Shown: one piece after another, positions 1-5,564 of the stretch
How the letters are laid out: every line of letters starts with the position of its first letter
How positions within the stretch are numbered: position 1 is the stretch's first letter
Origin: Phycisphaera mikurensis NBRC 102666
GTDB lineage: Bacteria; Planctomycetota; Phycisphaerae; Phycisphaerales; SM1A02
Direction: 5' to 3'
NCBI GenBank assembly: GCA_945870475.1
Contig: CAMBSR010000002.1
Location: 1 to 32,585, forward strand
DNA length: 32,585 nucleotides
Made by a program: the position numbers and the translations under genes
Notes under the pieces: generated by a model
The model's database searches: none
What the model was told of the DNA's origin: nothing
The model's input: only the letters and a program-made list of their open reading frames with translations

Positions 1-1
1 C

Positions 2-646
2 AATGGTGCCGCTCGCCACGGCGCGTCCGCGGTCGATCAGCACTGCGCGGTCGCAGCTGGCCTCCACCTCGGCAAGGACGTGGCTCGAGAGGAGGATGGT
101 GGTCTCGGCGCGGAGTTCGCGCAGGAGCGCACGGAAGTCGAGCACCTGCGCCGGGTCAAGGCCCGAGGTCGGCTCATCAAGCACCAGGACGCGCGGGCCG
201 TGCACGATGGCCGCGGCCATGCCCACGCGCTGGCGGTAGCCCTTCGAGAGCTGGCCGCAGAGGCGGCGTCGGACGTCGGTCACGTTGCAGCGCGCCAGTG
301 CGCGGTCGACCGCGGCGGCACGCTCGCGGCGCGGCACGCCGTAGAGCTCGGCGCGGAAGCGGACGAACTCGTCCACCGTCAGGTCGGGCTGCACCGGGCT
401 TTCCTCGGCCAGGTACCCCACCGCCCGCCGCGCGGCTGCGGCATCGGCGTCCATGGACATGCCGGCCACCGTCACGGTTCCCTCGTCCGGCGCCATCGCG
501 CCGACGATCATCCGGATGGAGGTGGACTTCCCCGCCCCGTTCGGGCCCAGGAACCCGCACACCGCGCCCGCAGGCACCGAGAACGACACGTGGTCGACGG
601 CAACCACGCGACCGAACCGCTTGACGATGCCGTGGGTCTCGATCAT
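2..646 (-). CDS. ABC transporter ATP-binding protein (ABC-2/GldA-like), C-terminus cut by window edge
   Basis: The gene reads leftward from an ATG at 646 and stays open to the window edge, giving the first 215 residues. It is the ATPase subunit of an ABC transporter that would power a membrane permease, which must lie outside the window. The Walker A motif GPNGAGKS is at about residues 34-41. The signature is LSKGYRQR, the variant typical of ABC-2 and GldA-type ATPases. It is followed by Walker B LVLDEPTSGLDP and the H-loop LSSHVLAEVE. The cargo cannot be told. Typical members have 230-320 residues, so only the C-terminal part is missing. The gene diverges from the PAS-GAF-receiver gene at 748. 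A TAGAAT -10-like box lies 49 nt upstream. Family assignment is secure; substrate unknown. Confidence 0.93.
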   Translation of the reverse strand, partial: MIETHGIVKRFGRVVAVDHVSFSVPAGAVCGFLGPNGAGKSTSIRMIVGAMAPDEGTVTVAGMSMDADAAAARRAVGYLAEESPVQPDLTVDEFVRFRAELYGVPRRERAAAVDRALARCNVTDVRRRLCGQLSKGYRQRVGMAAAIVHGPRVLVLDEPTSGLDPAQVLDFRALLRELRAETTILLSSHVLAEVEASCDRAVLIDRGRAVASGTI

Positions 647-695
647 TGCGTGGGGTGGTCGCCATGCGCGGGAACCGCAGGGCAGGAATCCCCGA

Positions 696-701
696 ATTCT
701 A
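696..701 (-). promoter_or_regulatory. candidate -10 box for the ABC ATPase gene
   Basis: On the minus strand this reads TAGAAT, five of six matches to TATAAT, ending 49 nt before the ATG at 646. No convincing -35 element is visible. It lies close to the candidate -10 of the divergent gene at 717-722. Confidence 0.35.
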
Positions 702-716
702 CCTGACCCGCCGGGA

Positions 717-722
717 TACACT
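717..722 (+). promoter_or_regulatory. candidate -10 box for the PAS-GAF-receiver gene
   Basis: TACACT matches four of six -10 positions and lies 25 nt before the proposed TTG start at 748. A GGAG Shine-Dalgarno-like site at 737-740, 7 nt before the TTG, supports that start. The -35 region is not recognisable. Confidence 0.35.
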
Positions 723-747
723 CTGCCCCACCGCACGGAGCGCGCCC

Positions 748-2280
748 TTGTCACCGCAGTCCCGAACGAGCCTCAATGCCAGCGACCCGGCCCTCCTCCT
801 CGAGGAGATCGGCGACGGCATCGGCGTGGTCGACCAGGGCGGCGAGATCCTCTGGATGAACCAGCGGCTCGAGGCCCTCAGCGCGGAAACCCTGCGCCGC
901 TTCTGCGACTGCTGCCGCGACCTCCTCTCGGAACTCGCGCGCGATGGCGCCGACCGCCGCACCCACCTGCGCAGCTTCCGCGCCGGCGACCGCTCCTGGG
1001 AAGTGGCCATCACGCCGCTCGTGGCGGACACCGGCAGCAAGGCCCACGCCACCCGCGCGGTGGGCGTGCTGCATGACGTCTCCACGCGCCAGCGCGTCCT
1101 CGACCGCGTCGACTCCATCGATGCGGCCGGCGCGGACCTCCTGGCGCTCGATGCCAAGATCGTCAATCCGCTCAACGTCGCCGAGCGCCTGGGCCTCATC
1201 GAAGGCAAGATCGTCGCCGGCCTCGAGAAGCTCTTCGGCGCCAAGGAGTTCGAGGTGCGCCTGGTGGACAAGGCCACGCAGCGCCTCGAACTGGTGACGA
1301 GCCGCGGCATCGCACCGCTCGCGCCCGGGCGCTTCATGCACGCGAGCCTCGAAGGCAACGGCATCTCCGGCCACGTGGCGTGCTGCGGCGAGCCGTACCT
1401 CTGCATCGATGCCGAGGCGGACCCGTACTACCTGCCCGGCCTCGAAGGCGGGCGCTCCAGCATCACGGCACCGCTCCTCCTCCATGACAAGGTGGTGGGC
1501 GTCCTGAACGTTGAAAGCACGCAGGCTGCGCGCTTTGACGAGGAAGACCTGCTCTGCCTCGAGCTCTTCGGCCGCTACGTGGCCATGGCGCTCAACATCC
1601 TCGACATGCTGGTGGTGGAGCGCTACACCACCAACCAGCGCGTGAGCGGCGCCCTGCGCGACGAGATCGCCGCGCCCATCTCTTCGATCCGCACCGCCGT
1701 CGAACACCTGAAGCGCGATCCCGACGTCCCGCCGCAGGCCATCGCCGAGCTCGAGCGCGCCATCGCGAGCGTCGAGAACCGCGTCCGCGGAGCCACCGGC
1801 GGTCCGCAGACCGTGCTCGGCGTCGACCGCCTCGACCGCAGCAAGGGCGTGGACCCGGAGATCGCCGGTCGCCGCGTCGCCGTGCTCGACGACGAGGAGC
1901 CGGTGCGCGACGTGGTGGCCAACGTGCTTGCGGAAGTGGGCGCGTCCGTCGATCGCTTCTCCTCGAGCAACGAAGGCTGCGCCTCCATCGAGCGCGCCGC
2001 CGCGGAAGGCAAGCCCTACGACGTGATCATCAGCGACGTGCGCATGCCCGAGCGCAACGGCTACGAGGTCTTCCGCCTCGCGAAGGCCGCATGCCCGCGC
2101 ACGCAGGTGATCCTGATGACGGGCTTCGGCTACGACCCGAACCACTCGATCGTGCGCAGCACGCAGGAAGGCCTGCACTGCTTCCTCTTCAAGCCGTTCC
2201 AGGCGCAGCACCTGGTGGACGAGGTGCGCAAGGCCGTGGCGGAGTGGAAGGGCGAACGCCCGCTCGCCGAAGGTCGCTGA
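748..2280 (+). CDS. PAS-GAF protein with histidine-kinase dimerisation remnant and C-terminal receiver domain
   Basis: This is a cytoplasmic signalling protein of 510 residues from the chosen TTG start. That start has GGAG 7 nt upstream; an ATG at 646 is in frame but would add 34 low-quality residues. A PAS-like sensor covers roughly residues 13-115 (VVDQGGEILWMNQ). A GAF domain follows at about 130-290 (SSITAPLLL, VVGVLNVES). Next is a helical stretch resembling HisKA, in which the usual HExxxP motif reads DEIAAP, with Asp305 in place of the phospho-histidine. There is no HATPase domain. The C-terminal receiver keeps its acidic pair (LDDEEPV), phosphoacceptor Asp430 (IISDVRMP), the Thr of LMTGFG and Lys482 (LFKPF). 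It therefore probably receives phosphate from another kinase. The output is unknown. Confidence 0.85.
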   Translation: MSPQSRTSLNASDPALLLEEIGDGIGVVDQGGEILWMNQRLEALSAETLRRFCDCCRDLLSELARDGADRRTHLRSFRAGDRSWEVAITPLVADTGSKAHATRAVGVLHDVSTRQRVLDRVDSIDAAGADLLALDAKIVNPLNVAERLGLIEGKIVAGLEKLFGAKEFEVRLVDKATQRLELVTSRGIAPLAPGRFMHASLEGNGISGHVACCGEPYLCIDAEADPYYLPGLEGGRSSITAPLLLHDKVVGVLNVESTQAARFDEEDLLCLELFGRYVAMALNILDMLVVERYTTNQRVSGALRDEIAAPISSIRTAVEHLKRDPDVPPQAIAELERAIASVENRVRGATGGPQTVLGVDRLDRSKGVDPEIAGRRVAVLDDEEPVRDVVANVLAEVGASVDRFSSSNEGCASIERAAAEGKPYDVIISDVRMPERNGYEVFRLAKAACPRTQVILMTGFGYDPNHSIVRSTQEGLHCFLFKPFQAQHLVDEVRKAVAEWKGERPLAEGR

Positions 2281-2334
2281 GACGCAGGAGGCAGTTCGCG
2301 CATCGCGACGCCCACCCGACTCCAGCCGCTCCGC

Positions 2335-3306
2335 TCACCGCCGCGTTGCCACCAGCACTCGCCAGAAATCCTCGAAATCCCTGCGGACTTCCGCTCCCAC
2401 GAGCGCTGCGTTGGCCTGCGCCGCGGCAAGCGCATCGTCCCGCTGGCGATGCCCGATCTCGACCACCAGCCGTCCGCCCGGCACCAGCCATTCATGCGCG
2501 CTGGCCACGAGCGGTGCGATCACGTCCATGCCGACCTTCCCTCCCGCCAGTGCGGAACGCGGTTCGTGCTCGCGGACGTTGGGCTCCATCTCGTCCCATT
2601 CGTCATCGCGCACGTAGGGCGGGTTCGAGACCAGGATGTGGAATGAGCCGCGCTCCGCGGCAGTGAGCGGCGCGTAGACGGAGCCCGCGCGGAAATCGAT
2701 GAACTCGGCCACGCGGTGCGCCGCGGCATTGGTGCGCGCGAGGTCAAGCGCGGCCGCAACGATGTCCGTGGCCACGATGCGCACCTCGACCGGCGGCGGA
2801 GCGGCGCCCTCGCCCGGCTCGGTGCCGCGCCGCTGCCCGCGCAGCGCGGCGGCGATGCACGTACTGATGCAGCCGGTGCCGGTGCCGATCTCCAGGATTC
2901 GCACGGGGTTCGCGCCACCGGCCACGGCCGCGCGGGCCGCCGCCACGCATTCCTCCACCACGTGCTCGGTGGCCGGGCGCGGAATCAGCGTCGCCGGCCC
3001 CACCGCAAAGCGCTTCGACCAGAACCACGCCTCACCCACCAGGTACTGGACGGGCTCGTGCCGCGCGGCGCGCGCCACCAGGGCGCGCAGCCGCTCGAGC
3101 TCGGCGGGCGATGCCGGGCGGTCGGCCTCCATGTAGAGCTGCATTCGCTCGGCGCCCAGGACGTGCCCAACCAGCATCTCGGCACAGACGCGCGGGGCGT
3201 CGATCCCCTTGCCGCCCAGGTGGCCGTCGATCCAGCGGATCAGCCGCCGCGTGGTCCAGGTTTCCCCGGCACTTCCGGCGGATTCTTTCTCGGTGTTCAC
3301 GGCCAT
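2335..3306 (-). CDS. prmC: Release factor glutamine N5-methyltransferase PrmC
   Basis: PrmC methylates the Gln of the GGQ motif in peptide chain release factors, using S-adenosylmethionine. The protein has 323 residues. An N-terminal helical domain (about 20-105) includes PVQYLVGEAWF, close to the family's P-x-QY-x-x-G-x-x-xF motif. The SAM-binding loop is EIGTGTGC and the catalytic motif is NPPY (VSNPPYVRDDE), diagnostic for the N5-glutamine methyltransferases. A Pro-rich insertion after the SAM loop (GEGAAPPP) is unusual but harmless-looking. The ATG at 3306 is 9 nt downstream of a TAGGAT -10-like box, so the transcript would have almost no leader. The gene diverges from the small gene at 3349 and is convergent with the gene ending at 2280. 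Confidence 0.93.
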   Translation of the reverse strand: MAVNTEKESAGSAGETWTTRRLIRWIDGHLGGKGIDAPRVCAEMLVGHVLGAERMQLYMEADRPASPAELERLRALVARAARHEPVQYLVGEAWFWSKRFAVGPATLIPRPATEHVVEECVAAARAAVAGGANPVRILEIGTGTGCISTCIAAALRGQRRGTEPGEGAAPPPVEVRIVATDIVAAALDLARTNAAAHRVAEFIDFRAGSVYAPLTAAERGSFHILVSNPPYVRDDEWDEMEPNVREHEPRSALAGGKVGMDVIAPLVASAHEWLVPGGRLVVEIGHRQRDDALAAAQANAALVGAEVRRDFEDFWRVLVATRR

Positions 3307-3314
3307 GGAAGAGG

Positions 3315-3321
3315 TATCCTA
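3315..3321. promoter_or_regulatory. overlapping divergent -10 boxes (prmC and the gene at 3349)
   Basis: The heptamer TATCCTA contains TATCCT on the plus strand and TAGGAT on the minus strand. Both match the TA-N3-T core of a -10 element. The minus-strand box ends 9 nt before the prmC ATG at 3306. The plus-strand box ends 28 nt before the ATG at 3349. One AT-rich step could therefore serve both divergent genes. Confidence 0.45.
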
Positions 3322-3348
3322 TGCGCCCCCTCGGGAAGAACTCCTCAT

Positions 3349-3792
3349 ATGAACGAAGCACTTGCCACCGTCCTCCAGCACGTCCAGTCGAGCGGCCGCT
3401 TCGGCGCCGCCAAGATCGAAGGCGCCGCCCTGCGCTGCGAAGCCAAGGACGCCGCCGGCGGCGCCTGGTACCTGGTGGAACGCTCCGGCGAGGGCTGGGC
3501 CGTCTCGCTCCTCACCTCGGACCGCTGGCTCAGCGAGTCGATCGAGGGCGACATGCTCGAGGGCCGCGACACCGCCGAGGAGCTGGTGGACGACGAACTG
3601 GTGGAAGTGGGCTTCCCGCACCGCTGCCCCAAGGTGAAGCACTACCGCGACGACGCCAAGGTCTACGTCTTCCGCAGCGAGATCCCGCTCGATGGCATCG
3701 CCGACACCGGCGCAGGTATCGCCACCTACCTGCTGGCCTTCGAAGCCGCGTTCTCGCAGCTCGGCGACATGCAGGGAAGCAGCGCGGAATGA
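3349..3792 (+). CDS. Small acidic protein of unknown function, coupled to glycosyltransferase
   Basis: I do not recognise this 147-residue protein. It is soluble, with no signal peptide or membrane segment. Its composition is acidic and mixed alpha/beta: an N-terminal helix (MNEALATVLQHVQ), strands around WYLVERSGEGWAVSL, a charged helix (DTAEELVDDELVEVGF), and a C-terminal hydrophobic helix (IATYLLAFEAAFSQL). The stop codon overlaps the start of the glycosyltransferase at 3789 in an ATGA, so the two are translationally coupled and probably act together. The ATG at 3349 was chosen because it lies downstream of the candidate -10 at 3315-3320 and begins the region of coherent protein sequence. 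A weak purine-rich stretch (gggaagaa) precedes it. Confidence 0.8.
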   Translation: MNEALATVLQHVQSSGRFGAAKIEGAALRCEAKDAAGGAWYLVERSGEGWAVSLLTSDRWLSESIEGDMLEGRDTAEELVDDELVEVGFPHRCPKVKHYRDDAKVYVFRSEIPLDGIADTGAGIATYLLAFEAAFSQLGDMQGSSAE

Positions 3793-5564
3793 CCCTCGCG
3801 CGGCCGAAGGTCGTGATGCTCGGCTGGGAGTTCCCGCCATTCATCACCGGCGGACTCGGCACGGCGTGCCACGGCCTGACCAAGGCCCTGGCGTCCATGG
3901 ACGTGGACGTCACCTTCGTGCTGCCCAAGGGCGTGAAGGGCGACCACGCATCGCACGTTGACCTGGTGGTGCCGGGAAGCGCAGCCGACGAGCTGAAGGT
4001 GGCGACGCGCGGCGCGGAGCCGGCGCCTGCTGCCCTGCCGGTCGACCGCCGGTCCGCGGACCGCGGCATTGCCGCGCGACGCAACGCGGGTGAACCCGTG
4101 CCTGCACCGGGAAGCGCGCTTGCCGCCGCCACCGCCGCCGTTGGCGCGGCGGCTGCCGCCGGAAAGCCGCTCGCCGAGGCGGGCGCCCACATCGGCACTG
4201 CCTCGAATCCTGGCCGCATTCACGGCGAGAGCGCGCTCGGGCGCACCATCCGGATGATCGCGGCGCCCTTCGTTGCAAGCGGCGCCTACGCATCACCCGG
4301 TGCGCGCACCGTGCTCGAGCGCATCGCGCTTGCGAGCGCCGCGCCGCAGCGGCTCCTTCGCCCCGGTGCGCTTGCCAGCGCCGTCGGCCCCGACGATATC
4401 AGCGCCGAGCTCTTCACCGGGCTCGACGACGCCGCACGCGAGGAAGCGCTCGGCATCCTGGAAGCATGGGAGCGCTACGGCACCGACGACCCGACGGCCG
4501 TGGCGGAGATGGTGGAGATGGTGCGCGCCGTGCGTGCCGCCGTCCCCGAATCAAACGGCCGCGGCGCGCGCGTGGCGCTCGCGGGCGGCACCGGCGTGCC
4601 CGACTACGCGGGCGATCTCCTCGCGCAGAGCGAGGCGTACGCGCGCTTCGTGGTGGAAAGCTGCCGCGACCGCAACTTCGACGTGATCCACGCGCACGAC
4701 TGGCTCACCTACCCCGCCGGCATCGCCCTCGCGCGCGTCACCGGCAAGCCGCTCGTGGTGCACGTCCACAGCACGGAATTCGACCGTTCCGGCGAGCACG
4801 TCAACCAGCCCGTCTACAACATCGAGCGCCGCGGCATGCACGCCGCCGTCAAGGTGATCACGGTCAGCATGCTGACCCGGAACATCTGCGCCAACCGCTA
4901 CGCCGTGCCCGTTTCCAAGTGCGAGGTGGTCTACAACGGCGTCGACCTCGACCCGAAGGCCGTGGGCATCAGCACCATCGGCAAGCGCGACAAGATCGTC
5001 CTCTACTTCGGCCGCATCACGCTGCAGAAGGGGCCGGAGTACTTCGTGCACGCCGCCAAGCGCGTCCTGGAGAAGTACGAGGACGTCAAGTTCGTGGTGG
5101 CCGGCAGCGGCGACCAGGCGCAGTCGATGATCCAGCTTGCCGCCGAGCTCGGCATCGGGCACAAGGTGCTCTTCACCGGCTTCCTCCGCGGCAAGGACAT
5201 CCCGCGCGTCTTCAGCATGGCGGACCTCTACGTCATGCCGAGCGTGAGCGAGCCGTTCGGCATCGCGCCGCTCGAGGCGCTCGGCCACCGCGTGCCGGTC
5301 CTCATCAGCCGCCAGTCGGGCGTGAGCGAGGTGCTCACCAACGCGCTCAAGGTGGACTTCTGGGATGTCGACGACATGGCGAACAAGATCGTCGCCGTCC
5401 TGCGCCACCCGCCGCTCCAGCGCACGCTGACCGACCATGGCTTCGACGAGGTCCGCGGCATCACCTGGGACGGCGCCGCGGAGCGGTGCATCGAGGTATA
5501 CGGGCGGGCGCTCGCCGCGGTGGGCCGCGGCCTATACTCCGCAAATGGCGTTTTTCACGCGTAA
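3789..5564 (+). CDS. Glycosyltransferase (GT4/GT5, glycogen-synthase-like) with large internal insertion
   Basis: This is a 591-residue GT-B-fold glycosyltransferase, probably acting on a cytoplasmic or envelope glycan from a nucleotide-sugar donor. The N-terminus has LGWEFPPFITGGLGTA, the glycine-rich loop of this group. HAHDW is at residues 301-305. The C-terminal donor domain has YFGRITLQKGPEYF, VVAGSGD, and VMPSVSEPFGIAPLEAL with the E-x7-E motif. In related enzymes the HAHDW motif lies about 100-160 residues from the start. Here roughly 150-200 extra residues, Ala/Pro-rich at first (about 65-150) and then helical (about 190-270), are inserted into the first Rossmann domain. The start overlaps the preceding stop (ATGA). 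The last 20 nt overlap putA and contain its predicted promoter. The substrate cannot be deduced. Confidence 0.88.
   Translation: MTLARPKVVMLGWEFPPFITGGLGTACHGLTKALASMDVDVTFVLPKGVKGDHASHVDLVVPGSAADELKVATRGAEPAPAALPVDRRSADRGIAARRNAGEPVPAPGSALAAATAAVGAAAAAGKPLAEAGAHIGTASNPGRIHGESALGRTIRMIAAPFVASGAYASPGARTVLERIALASAAPQRLLRPGALASAVGPDDISAELFTGLDDAAREEALGILEAWERYGTDDPTAVAEMVEMVRAVRAAVPESNGRGARVALAGGTGVPDYAGDLLAQSEAYARFVVESCRDRNFDVIHAHDWLTYPAGIALARVTGKPLVVHVHSTEFDRSGEHVNQPVYNIERRGMHAAVKVITVSMLTRNICANRYAVPVSKCEVVYNGVDLDPKAVGISTIGKRDKIVLYFGRITLQKGPEYFVHAAKRVLEKYEDVKFVVAGSGDQAQSMIQLAAELGIGHKVLFTGFLRGKDIPRVFSMADLYVMPSVSEPFGIAPLEALGHRVPVLISRQSGVSEVLTNALKVDFWDVDDMANKIVAVLRHPPLQRTLTDHGFDEVRGITWDGAAERCIEVYGRALAAVGRGLYSANGVFHA
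5533..5538 (+). promoter_or_regulatory. -10 box of putA, predicted leaderless
   Basis: TATACT matches five of six -10 positions. It ends exactly 6 nt before the putA ATG at 5545, so transcription would begin at or next to the start codon. It lies inside the last codons of the glycosyltransferase. No -35 consensus and no Shine-Dalgarno site are visible. Confidence 0.55.

Noticed and set aside
646..747. Starting the PAS-GAF-receiver gene at the upstream ATG at 646.
   Set aside because: It would cover the divergent promoter region and adds 34 residues without family character; the TTG at 748 has GGAG at good spacing.
751..2211. A 486-codon minus-strand frame opposite the PAS-GAF-receiver gene.
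   Set aside because: The plus strand has intact GAF and receiver motifs; the antisense product is low in information.
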